Shown: in pieces, positions 10,801 to 19,907 of the stretch
Position numbering within the stretch: the first letter of the stretch is position 1
Layout: each line of letters begins with the position of its first letter
Source: Ricordea florida
Lineage: Eukaryota > Cnidaria > Anthozoa > Corallimorpharia > Ricordeidae
NCBI GenBank assembly: GCA_949710005.1
Contig: OX453285.1
Span: 989,797-1,053,796, forward strand
Length of the DNA: 64,000 bases
Direction of reading: 5' to 3'
Program-made: the position numbers and the translations under genes
The notes under the pieces: generated by a model
The model's database searches: none
The model's input: the letters and a program-made list of their open reading frames with translations, nothing else
What the model was told of the DNA's origin: nothing

Positions 10801-13800
10801 AATGAAAAGAGGAGCTACCAATATGTTTTTTTCCAACAGGTCATTGATTATGAATATGCTGCTTATGTATTTAGATGTTGTTCAAAAGTAAAATGAAAGG
10901 AAAAATTGTTTCAAATGGCATTGTACTCTAAAGTGTATTAGTGACAGCATATTTTGGCCCTTTTGCTGTAATACCTGAAATTACTGTTAGTGTGTATTAA
11001 TTGAGGGTAACATTAATACCTGTACCAACGCAATGTGGATTATATAGCCAATGGTACAACAGAATATGGTGTAAGTGCCATATTTTGCAGAATGGCCCAT
11101 ACTGTCGTGTCTGCCATCTCCAGCAAGCACCACCTCCTGGCCTTCGAGTCTTTGCAGAAGGCCAGCCTGATAACCTCTCCAGTATTTCACAATCGCTGGT
11201 ATCAGCAAGTGACGTTGATGGTGGAAATATGTGGGGAAGTTGTAAACAAGTACACCCATGTGCTTGAACACCAGCAAGATCTTGTTTATTGATGCACCAG
11301 AACACAGAATACTAAAGCTAAGCAAGAGGGAACTTTCCAGCAGGGAACTTCCCCAACATTAAGGGCTGACTGGTCCATGTGAACTCTCGTTTGCATTGGG
11401 TACAAGATGATTGGATGGTCAGCATGGTTCCAGATTGTGAAATAGAAATAATGGGACTGCTTGCAAAGCACCAGTGGCAAGTTTGAAACAGTAATAGTAA
11501 TTTGGACAAAAAGACTATTCCTTTTGGTTCTTCTCTGTAGTTTTTCCCCTCACAGTTCAACCTGTAACATACAAATTAGCAATATGGTAAGGAAGGTGTT
11601 AAATTCATAAGAACAATATAATTGTAATATTGTTTTCCTGAGTATAAAATTTTCTCAAAAATGTTCATGGTAACAATAACTTTGTAAGCAAACTACTGCA
11701 AGCGTGTACCTTGACCTGGGCTCCTGATCACAGTTGTCATCACCTGCTTGCTGGTAAGCATTGTCAGCTTCTTCTGGTGTCCAGCATGGATCTCCTTCAT
11801 CACATATATCCAGATGATCTTTCTCCTCCTCGGTGCCCTTGTCATCATCAATGCAGGTCTCTGAGCAGTGCATCTGTTTGTCTAGATCACATTCACTGTT
11901 GTCCAATATTTCTACTTCATCAGTTTGAGATTCTGAAATGTATGTTGTTTTGAATAAGTAACCTCAGTGAGAATGCAGTGTTAATTGCCAAGTTGCTTGA
12001 ACTACAATATAGTGCTGACCTGTTGAAGTTACCTCTGCCCTTGTGATAATGTTTTCAATGGTGTTAGCCCATGTGGATTGACTGGTACTGAGTTTTGTCT
12101 TCAGACAACGTATTTGCCTCTGCAGTTTTTTCTTCTGATGACGCAGATTAGTACAACTTGAACAAACTGGCTGTCCGGCTGGCTGAAATAGAATGTTAAT
12201 TGTTTACATTAAATTTCGAAATGCATATTTTCCTTACTAGGTAGAAAGAATACATTTACGAAAATGGGGGCAATTTTTCTGGATATTAGACACCCCGAAT
12301 CAGCCAGGTTACAAACTATAATACCTTATCGGATGGATAATAGGATGAACATTCTTCAGGACTCTTATTCTGCACTGATCCCTCCACTACCTCTGTTTCT
12401 TCAGCTGGGGTGCATGCCTGGGGAGCAACATCCTGAAGTGCACATGCCAGCTCATGTTCGTTGAGCAATTTGGATGACTCTGGATTGTCAACCAAAACTG
12501 CATTTGTCAAGGAATGTCCTGCATTGGTCAACAAAGAATCAACCTACAAGAATTCAGAAAGCATGGTTCTTTAGCACATAGTGTATGTGCATTAACCCCT
12601 TTTCATAATTGTTACAATTTTCCAACATTGTTGTTGGTCATGTTTGATTGTTAGAAACAGATTACCACAACTGACCTGCACAGTTCCGTCATCATCAGTG
12701 CTGCAGGCAGCTGTTGAGACGTATTCCTCCAGCAAATCCTTCATTAACGAATAAAAATACATTCAGATAAACTATTTGGACGTGTTTTATTCATGTAATG
12801 TAGACAGTAATCACTGACCGGCTCTTTCGCATTATCCTTGGTGCTGCAGGCACCTGACGAGGCTGTCTCTTCTAGCAATTCCTTCAAAACCTGTTCAAAT
12901 AAAAAATACGATATGTAAGCTTATCTCTAAATCAAACACAAATTTGCGTTTGGTTAGTCGGATAACTTACAGCATTTCGCAAAATGTAAAGCAATAAATT
13001 TCGACTATTTGTTTATCTTTTGAAATAATTATTATTATCGCTACACGTATCCCATGTAAACGCAGCTCTCAACAATTTTCATGAAATCTGCCGATCTTGT
13101 ATGCGATGCAGGCCATGTATTCTGTTCAAAAAATGAGAATGACCTTAGTACTTCTTTGGTACAATGTATCACGATGACAAGCAGTGGAAATTCGAAAAAA
13201 AAAGGAAAAGCTCAACAAGCATTTATCCAACTTTTGGGAATTCAAGCCATTTTTTTTGTAATACGCAAACTTTTCCTTTTAAAGAAATGTAAATAGAATT
13301 GGCGAAAAATCACACATATCGTGCACGACAATGCTGGAAGATTAAGCTAACCTTTTGACGCTCCTTGTCCTTCATGCGACGCTGTCTCGGGGAGTCGGTG
13401 TCTGTTGATGGCTCCTTTTTTTACATATGCTCGGCAAAGAACCAGGTTTAATTTGCCGACGCTGCCTTGGGTCAAAGGCGCGAGTAAAACAGTGTTCCTC
13501 GAAGTGTGCCGAGCAAATAACAAAGCGAGCCCGAGGTTGAGGGAAAAAATTCTTTCTTTTAGTTCTTACAAATCGAACCCAGATATCTCTCGTCTTATCG
13601 GTCGGACTTGCATGCAGAGCAATGCCTAACGCTCTGTTTGTGCGGTTGCTGCATCCCTGAACAACACAACGACTTCCTACCATATTGAAAAGATAACAGT
13701 CTGCGAAAGCAGAAACTCGCCAGAATCGTATGAGAAATTAGCCATGTGTTAAGAAAATGACGTCACGAAGGTTTTATTGCGACCTGGCCTGTGGCCATTG

Positions 13801-14388
13801 GTAACCAGGTCGCAAGAACATGGCGTTTTAATGGCGGGCGAAAATTCGAAGAGTTTGAGTGCTAAAATAATACAGTTCTTGCCATCTTACAAAAACGAAA
13901 ATTGGAAGTAAAGTTCTCAAGGATGTTACCTAGCTTTTGAACTGAAAAAAAAGTTATGTGAAAATTTCGTCGTAGTAGCACTTAAAGCTCTTTCCTTGTT
14001 TTCCTTTTCTGTTTTCTTTCAATTGATTTTTTAAATCCTAGATCAACAAGATGCCCAACCAGATGATGCAGCTATACATGATGAAAGACCTACAAAATTT
14101 AAGCAATCTCTGAGGAAAAGACCAGTTTCTGAAACATTGTCTGCAAAGCAAAGTGTCTCACAAGCTGTCTCAATAGACCTGCCTGTTACCAGAAGAAAGA
14201 ACTCCAAACAGACGACAAAAATCCCACCAAACAACAAGGCAAAGAATTTAAAAGAAGGCAATGATGATAAGAGTTGGTTGAGTCCAGTGTTGAAGCTTAT
14301 TTTGGCTATACTGTGCTTTGTGGTATTTACAGCAGCATTGATTTACATATTAATGGAGCAAGTGCCAAGCAATCAGATAGAGGCTTAA
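1851..14388 (+). CDS. LAP2/thymopoietin-like inner nuclear membrane protein, C-terminal part (partial gene)
   Basis: Two exons join in phase: 1851-2045 (acceptor tcag, donor gtatgt) and 14042-14388 (acceptor cctag, stop TAA at 14386-14388). The first exon begins inside a codon with [K]KLLVEERKK, which resembles the end of a LEM domain (YEKKLL), then turns into a Lys/Ser/acidic linker. The second gives a basic, Ser/Thr-rich nucleoplasmic-type region and a single C-terminal membrane segment (LKLILAILCFVVFTAALIYI), followed by MEQVPSNQIEA and the stop. That layout (LEM, long disordered basic linker, single C-terminal anchor ending ME-x-N-like) is that of LAP2-type proteins, which tether chromatin and lamins at the inner nuclear membrane. 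The LEM exons would be left of the window. The roughly 12-kb intron is packed with transposons. Family assignment is inference; another tail-anchored LEM or nuclear-envelope protein is possible. Confidence 0.5.
2107..2187. repeat. (ATG)n-like microsatellite
   Basis: An imperfect gat/gtg triplet run lies just downstream of the donor at 2046. Met-rich and Ile-rich open frames over it are artefacts of the repeat. Confidence 0.8.
2967..3393 (+). repeat. Direct duplication of a ~200-bp segment
   Basis: 2967-3172 and 3210-3393 are diverged direct copies. Each runs from a 'ttca(c/t)g(a/g)cgg' start, through 'gccagatgttt' and 'ctttattgatcgctttaacttaag', to 'gaagaggaa(c/t)gtaaacaaaac'. Both are internal to the 41-bp-TIR element. 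Confidence 0.7.
3597..4470. repeat. 46/52-bp minisatellite, about 18 copies
   Basis: Each unit contains 'tttgactcaattg', 'gaagacgctt', 'cgatt' and 'aaaacct(c/t)'. Spacing between successive 'tttgactc' motifs alternates between 52 and 46 bp because a 6-bp tttagc-type segment is present or absent. Variants (gattaga versus gatttca) are interspersed, suggesting repeated block duplication. Confidence 0.85.
6267..6286 (+). promoter_or_regulatory. CRE-like (TGACGTCA) promoter block of the P2RX7-C-like gene
   Basis: CGTGACGTCATTTTCTTAAC lies 48 bp upstream of the ATG at 6334. The identical block occurs inverted upstream of the THAP gene at 13748-13767. TGACGTCA is the consensus CREB/ATF site. Its use as a promoter element here is inference from position. 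Confidence 0.5.
6334..7643 (+). CDS. P2X7 C-terminal (ballast)-like cysteine-rich zinc-binding protein
   Basis: Three exons in phase: 6334-6572, 6882-7133 and 7475-7643, giving 219 residues and TGA at 7641-7643. Residues 1-79 are a Ser/acidic low-complexity leader. From residue 80 the cysteine pattern WCKCSNC, then ECWCC, then CITAHPGYAACCLNSWVL, then YRQFVHLVYGYVGASRRIPLPNC and IRKTFPN...YTGYEE matches the intracellular C-terminal ballast domain of vertebrate P2X7, a zinc-coordinating module; stand-alone homologues are familiar in invertebrate genomes. No P2X channel domain or membrane segment is present, so it is not a receptor. It lies inside the TIRs of a THAP element and is fully open while the transposase is frameshifted. 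Role unknown; DNA, RNA or protein binding is plausible for a soluble Zn-cluster protein. Host capture or a transposon accessory protein are both possible. Confidence 0.75.
7701..7706 (+). terminator. Poly(A) signal AATAAA of the P2RX7-C-like gene
   Basis: AATAAA lies 58 bp after the stop codon at 7643. A minus-strand ATTAAA (ttTAAT-type at about 7728-7733) lies 55 bp past the stop of the convergent transposase gene, so the two transcripts end within tens of bases of each other. Confidence 0.6.
7788..13683 (-). CDS. THAP-domain DDE transposase-like gene (13 exons, two frameshifts)
   Basis: Exons (5' to 3' on minus): 13352-13683, 12819-12890, 12676-12738, 12325-12543, 12020-12182, 11710-11932, 11020-11561, 10578-10791, 10165-10416, 9169-9340, 8585-8733, 8155-8352, 7788-7930; about 913 residues. 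Exon 1 is a THAP C2CH zinc finger (MVGSRCVVQGCSN ... FVICSAHFEEHCF), a DNA-binding fold common in transposases. Exons 2-6 are acidic, with a short coiled coil in exon 5. Exons 7-11 hold the transposase-like core: CTQCKREFTW, GDGRHDSMGHSAKYG, FISDRHSQI, FFDLWH, LEGYHSVVNQFA. Exon 13 ends in a C-x2-C..H..C knuckle (CKKCGQPRRGHKKGQC). Intron phases agree throughout except for a 1-base deficit in a 7-A run in exon 1 (about 13420) and an out-of-frame stretch in exon 7 near 11320, next to a duplicated AAGTTCCCT. It is probably inactive unless these are sequencing errors. Confidence 0.7.
9767..9943. repeat. Near-perfect 76-bp-arm hairpin (foldback repeat)
   Basis: Arms 9767-9842 and 9868-9943 are inverted copies with a single mismatch, separated by a 25-bp loop. 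It lies in the intron between exons 9 and 10 of the THAP gene, so it is either a MITE nested in the larger transposon or a recent palindromic duplication. Confidence 0.85.
13748..13767 (-). promoter_or_regulatory. CRE-like (TGACGTCA) promoter block of the THAP gene
   Basis: This is the inverted copy of the 20-mer at 6267-6286, placed 64 bp upstream of the transposase ATG (13683-13681). A GGTCGCAA..TTGCGACC inverted motif lies just outward (about 13777-13815). Confidence 0.5.
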
Positions 14389-14721
14389 AGCCAGTGATGA
14401 AACAATTATTTCTTTTGAGAAGTACATTAAGTAGCAGCAGGTGTAGGTATAGTGTGCGTGTCAGTATGGTTAGTGACCATTTATTGTTTATTGTGATAGG
14501 TTCAACTTTGGTGTTGAAAGAACAGTTTAACTCTGATTGAGTGTTGGGGTGTTAAAATTTTTATTCAGGTGACTCCAAACCTACCTCTTTCACAAATAAC
14601 TGCACATTACAACATTTGAAGTTCTGGGGTTTGAATATGTTCTGAATTAGACAGCTGACCTTATTAAAGAAGGCAGCTGTAACACTTCAGGGGTCGTAAG
14701 AAAAAAGAAGTTTAATGTTAG

Positions 14722-17175
14722 CAGGGGCGGATCCAGGATTTTACATGAGTGATTTGCAGCACCTTAACTAGGGGGGTTTGGGGGCATGCTCCCCCAAGAA
14801 AATTTGAAATTTAGTGCTCCCAGAATGCAATTTTCCTGCATTCTGAGAGCACTTTAAGCCATTCAGACACATTAACAGTACCTCCTCAGAAAGGCATAAT
14901 TCTTTACAAAAAAATCAATTCTGTGTATTTACACAGACAAACCAGAATAACATTAAATTTTTTTTTTGTCGAGAAATTTGCCTTTCTGTGTCTAAGGAGT
15001 CTAGCATGTGAATTAAGATTGAGGGCTACCTTTGAAAATGTAGTAGACCTGCTGCCTGAGAAGATCCATTGCTTTCTTTTGTAGTCTAACTGTGAGTGAT
15101 CTGGTTAAGTCTAAAATGTGTCTCACAATAACAAGAGTAACAATAAAGAAAAATGTAATTGCATTCATTAAGGCTTGTGCATCATTTCTACTGTTTTGAT
15201 TCCAATTCCCATGGCTAGGAGCATTTCTGTCCATTGCAATGTCTTCAAGTGTAGCCACAACTGGGTGAAGAAGCTCCACGATTCGGTCCATACCATCAAT
15301 GCACTCAATCCACCTTGTTCGACACACATTTACCAAAACGAAGTGGTTGGCAGCAGGCATCAGTACTCTAATCTTGCTTATCAAATGCTGCTGTCGCTTC
15401 GGGGAATTGTCAAAAAATTCTGAGAGCTTTTTTACAACATCCATCATGTTTCTAACAAGTGGTAACTGGCACGTGTCAGTAACACACAAGTTAAGCCAAT
15501 GATTCATACAGTGAACGTAAAGAGCCTTGTCATGTTCAGCCCTAATAAGTGATGAAGCTCCATTCAAGCGCCCAGACATAATTGCCTGCACCATCATAAC
15601 ACTGGCCACGACAGTCATCCATAGATAGTCCTAAATCAGCTACAGCACCAGTTATTAAATCTTTGATAGCTGCTCCTGTTGTTCCATCCTCACAATGGTA
15701 GAATCCTACAAACTCTTCTCTGACTGTTTTGGTCGAATCGAGAAATCTGATCACCACTGAAAGGGTTTCTTTATTTGATATGTCAGCTGCTTCGTCAGAC
15801 ATAATAGAAAAATATTTGCTGTCCCTGATTTCCTGTGACAAATTTTTCACTATGATAGCACCCACAGTTGTAATCATCTCATTTTGAATGGTTTTAGAAA
15901 TATAAGTCGCATTTCTGGGAGCGGTTTCCAGGTGATGTTTTAGTGTTTGGTCGCCGCTGTCAATTCGAAATTCTAACAGTGCATGGAAATTACCGGAAAG
16001 ACTGCCATTTCCTCGATCATCATCTCGTGTACCTCTGAGGGCTATGTTGTTTTTTCCGCAGAAAATTATTGTTTTCAAAAGGGATTTCAGAATTTCGCGA
16101 TTTCTATTGATTTGCTGTTGAAGTAAATTGTTGATCTGCTGATCAATTGGAACCGCTTCTCTTCTCATGTTTCTCAGAAAATTCTCCATTGCGATCACTG
16201 CAAAATTATGCATCTCCGCACATTTCCCGCTGGCGTGTTTGGTAAAATGTGAAACGGCGGACGTCCAAAGTGTGAGTGGAGACTTGAACAATTTGTCTAG
16301 TTTATTCGTATTTCGCCCACACTGGACTCCAAAACAAACACACGGTAAACAAAATGCACCATCGACATATTTAGAGTATGCTAGCCAGGGAAATCTTTTC
16401 AGCCAGCTCCACACAAAATGACGGCTAGAATTCGAACATTCCACTGACGCTGGGAAATCAAATAGCTCACCTGGTTTCCACACATTCTCTATGAACTTGA
16501 ACTTGTCCTGGTCCGAATATGAGTTGATTTCCTTGAAAACCAAGCCAACATCATACTGTGAACAGTCCTGCTTCCGACAAACTGGATCGCCTCGAACCAT
16601 CATTTATAATTAAAATTTCCCTCGTCTTCCTCCGTAGCAAGTTAATTTAATGAACTCTGATCGGAGCAAGAACAACCAAGGGACTTTCGGGGAGAGGCTT
16701 CCCTTTATATACGATTGTCAGTAGTTTGCACGGTAGTTTGCGTCCTGGATAGCCAATCACAACCGAGTTTGAGTAGTTCGCAAGACAATGCGAGTGATTC
16801 TGGCCAATAGAGGAGGGTTTCGAGTGATTTGTGGAAAGATCGATAAACTAACCACTCCCACCCACTGCGTGCAAATTTTGTCCGGTCGTGCCTACGAATT
16901 TTTTCGTGTTGTTCTCCGAAGTCTCGACAAAGGACGAAAGCGCGCGAACGGAGATTCGTCAAATTCGTTCGGAAAGGACTGGGTTTGCTGTGTACTCGAC
17001 GGTATAACGAGATTCGACGATTTTTTTCTTTGTTTTATTTCATAATTAACACTGCAACAAGAAGGATAATTGATTTCTTGAGCTTCAAGAAACAACCTGA
17101 GAAATAACAAACCCAGGTTTGGAAACATTTGAGTGATTTCTGGAAATCACTTGAACTACCCTGGATCCGCCCCTG
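14722..17175. mobile_element. hAT element (ZMYM1/DUF4371-type) with 5-bp target duplication
   Basis: CAGGGGCGGATCCAGG at 14722 is inverted at the right end (..CCTGGATCCGCCCCTG, ending 17175). GTTAG flanks both ends (14717-14721, 17176-17180). The interior carries a broken minus-strand transposase. It is inserted about 330 bp after the stop codon of the LAP2-like gene, probably in its 3'UTR. Confidence 0.85.
15013..16603 (-). pseudogene. hAT transposase relic (TTF zinc finger + DUF4371)
   Basis: The frame 16603-15542 encodes a TTF-type zinc-finger region (KYVDGAFCLPCVCFG), then the DUF4371 core including IMSDEAADISNKE and GQCYDGAGN. At about 15575 one extra base (GGCAAT-T-ATG) shifts the frame. 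The sequence then continues in another frame (15618-15013) as SGRLNGASSLI..., ALYVHCMNHWLNLC, RTRWIE and LTVRLQKKAMD before stopping. The C-terminal hAT dimerisation region is absent, so the element is both frameshifted and 3'-deleted. Transposases of this type are often annotated as 'zinc finger MYM-type 1-like'. Confidence 0.85.
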
Positions 17176-17180
17176 GTTAG

Positions 17181-17839
17181 AAAGTAGGTGGTAATGATTT
17201 GAGAAGTAGGCGGCAAAATTTGCAGTTGCCTGCTTCTATTGAAACTCCAGGAAGTTATTTGCTAACTGAAAGGTATCAGCAGCTGAAGCAACAGGAATGG
17301 AAATGTTTTTCAGCAGCTGAATATTTTGAATATTTTACCCAGTCATGCACTGATAAATCCTTTTTCAGCCAAGGAAATTATCATGGTTGAGTTACACTCT
17401 TAGGTGTTTTGCTGTAACAGGCTCCATGCCTGACCCTTTTTTTATTATTTTCCCTCATTGGATGTAGTTTGCTGAAAGACTGATTTAACTCAAACTTGAA
17501 GGACATATATTTGCACTACAAATTTAGTTGTAAACTTGATCTTTTGCAACTGATTTGGTAGTTAATTGAAGATTTGATGAAAAAGCAAACATCATTTTCA
17601 GTATGCTGTGACAAATCATAAATGCCATTGTATTAATTCTTTTAATATGTGCTGTTTTGTAATGATAAATTAGACTACATGTTGGAGTTTTTTCTTTGGC
17701 AACGAAAACTCAGAAAACACAACAAACAAGCAGTTAACTGTTGATTATTAGAAACCAACTTGAATACAAGTTACATTCAGTTTTATATCAATGAGATTGA
17801 TTATTGATTATTCTTATAAAGTACATTGTGTTGTTCCAC
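17181..17839. other. Non-coding stretch, possible 3'UTR continuation of the LAP2-like gene
   Basis: No supported exon. A 63-codon open frame at 17199-17390 matches nothing I recognise. No canonical AATAAA is seen. Confidence 0.3.
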
Positions 17840-17843
17840 TTAA

Positions 17844-19903
17844 GGTGGCTCGATAGTCCAAAAATGGCAAATTTTGTTAACATTTTTTAAACAGTTTACC
17901 TTCACCCATGGCCTTTTATTAAAGTCAATAGCACTGAATAGCCTTCAAAGAATAAGTTCCAACAAGTTTTACGCAAATTCCTTACATTCCTGATAAACCA
18001 CACCCCCTCAAAGAGCCACACCCATTTCTGCAAATTGAATTATGGGGTAACCAGTAAACACAATATCTCCAGTATGCTTCATAGTGGATAACTGAGATTT
18101 GGCACACTGGAAACCAATGTCCAGAGCTGTGCAATGAACTAGGAATATCAACTTACTATGAAATGATAGCAATTAACACTCTCTCAAAAAAGTGAAAACA
18201 AATTTGCATGAAGTACTTGGACAAAAAATAGCATAAGTCATAACACATTGCTCAAAACCTCATTGTTTTAGTTCATTGCATAGCTCTATTCATACTAAAC
18301 ACTGAGTGAAAATTTTGTTTGAGTATTCCAAATATTCTTTGAGATATTACGTTTACCATGTCCAAGTAAGCCTCGCGTACGGAATTTAAGAAAAATGAGT
18401 GTAAAAGATGAGCAGTACAATTTGAATCACAGTTATGTCTTAAAAGGCTCCAGCTTTATAGTGTAGCCCTTCAAGTGCCTCTTAAGTCTCAGTGTATCCT
18501 TTCTTAAAGTTTCTAATTTGCCTTCTTCTCTTCTTTGAATGCTCTGTACTCTTTCTGCGAGAATGGCGTAGTCTATTGTGGTCAAGTCTTTTGCAGCCAT
18601 TCTTGCAGTGCACTCCCAGGTTGATTCCTAACTTTTGAAGGACTAAACGGATTGAGCCTGCACACTCATTAAAGTGTGAGACTGCTAGAAATACAGCAAG
18701 TTCAACAGTGTTCAAGCCAGTGATTGTGGAGAGGGCCGTGACAACTCCATACGAGGATGAATATCCTCTTTTCCTCCATGTCGCCATCTCCTGATACTCC
18801 AATGTCAAATATCCCATCTTCCTGTGGCTCATAAAAGGTTTTGACTTCTTCAGCAGCATTTGCCATACTTTGCTTACAGACAACCTGTGTAGCACTCCTG
18901 ACAACATGGTGTCTGTAAGAATTTTCATTCATTGCATAGTTGGCAGGGGCATGTTCATGACACAATTATGCAAGTGCTTGATGGCCAATACCAATGTTTC
19001 TGGTAGCCACAACTATCCTCCTGTTTACCTCGAATGCTTGGCTCCCTTCGATTTTTGAGGAAGAGCAAAATTTCTCAAAGAACGTGCTCTTTTGGTTCTC
19101 GCACTTCAGTACAAAAAGGGAAGCGAAACCCATCTTGGCACCGCTGTCTTCCTGCAACTCGACACGGCCATGCTTGCAAACAGGACAACACAATAAATGA
19201 AAAACTGCCGAAAGCACAGAAATGTCAACCAAACGAAAACCCTCTGGTCCTTCGGAATAATCTTCGCTTGAGTTTTTATCTGATTCACTTGAAATTTCGT
19301 CCAGTTTTCTCACAGAAGCCGGGAGAGATTTCACTTTGGTAGCATCAATACTCAAACTCCGCTTGTTTTCTTCGGTGTCGAATACTTCGGTTTCTTCCGC
19401 CGATTCTTCACCAATCGAAGCCTCGTTGTCCGTTCTTTTTTCCTTCGCAGTATATCTATTACCTGCGAATCTCCTTTTCTTGCTTCCACCACTCCTAAAT
19501 TTTTTCTTTGGAGGCATTTGCTCAATTTGTTTGACAGGAGAAATTCTGAAAATGGAGACTCGAAAATACGCTCGTGTTTGAAGGATTCAATGCTTCATGT
19601 ATTTACCATGAAGTGACCAATGTCTCTTACCCGGGCCCCTACAGGTATTGAATCGCTCCTGGGAGCATTTTTTCTTGATTTCATCCCATTTCTGTTTCAA
19701 AAACGACGCGTAAACAACTCTGGTTGCCATGGAAACGGTCTGTGTTTTTTTTACCGAAGTTCACAAATGGCTCAAAAACACATTTATTTTAAAAGAAAAT
19801 TGGAAAAAACACCCCTAACTCAAGACTACAATAATTAAACTTGCCTCAAAAACCATAATCTAAAAATTGCCATTTTTCAAGAATTTTGGCCTATCGAGCC
19901 TCC
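17844..19903. mobile_element. Mutator-like DNA element flanked by TTAA
   Basis: The left end GGTGGCTCGATAGTCCAAAA and the right end (inverted, GGAGGCTCGATAGGCCAAAA) are diverged terminal repeats. Each is bordered by TTAA (17840-17843 and 19904-19907). A degraded Mutator-like transposase lies inside on the minus strand. At 2060 bp it is an internally deleted copy. Confidence 0.7.
18482..19517 (-). pseudogene. Mutator-like transposase relic
   Basis: It starts MPPKKKFRSGG (19517) with a basic N-terminus, a CPVCKHG knuckle, FEVNRRIVVATRNIGIGHQAL and AAEEV. It then shows DIGVSGDG, where the family has DIGVSxDGTW with the catalytic Asp; an extra G at about 18766 breaks the frame. The next frame resumes as YSSSYGVVTALS and jumps to AVFLAVSHFNEC and STEHSKKRRRQIRNFKKG, so the central catalytic region is deleted. 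At least three lesions (stop near 18966, frameshifts near 18930 and 18766) plus the deletion show it is dead. The family is the animal 'Mutator-like transposase domain' group, recognised from motifs only. Confidence 0.8.
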
Positions 19904-19907
19904 TTAA

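Larger units (their letters stand above)
6034..13981. mobile_element. 7.95-kb THAP-type DNA transposon carrying a P2RX7-C-terminal-like gene
   Basis: Bases 6034-6056 and 13959-13981 are identical inverted 23-mers starting GTGCTACTACGACGA. A second identical inverted 20-mer (6267-6286 and 13748-13767, containing TGACGTCA) lies the same distance in from each end. Two convergent genes fill the interior: a 219-residue cysteine-rich protein (+) and a THAP/DDE transposase-like protein (-). TTAA follows the right end directly; the left flank reads ATAG, so no clean target duplication is seen. A THAP domain plus TTAA is reminiscent of Kolobok elements, but the superfamily is not proven. The element sits 42 bp right of the hAT-like element, in the LAP2-like intron. 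Confidence 0.75.

Noticed and set aside
18482..19517. An intact host gene with nuclear-localisation-like N-terminus
   Set aside because: Several frameshifts, a stop and a deleted catalytic core, all between terminal inverted repeats, show a dead Mutator-like element.
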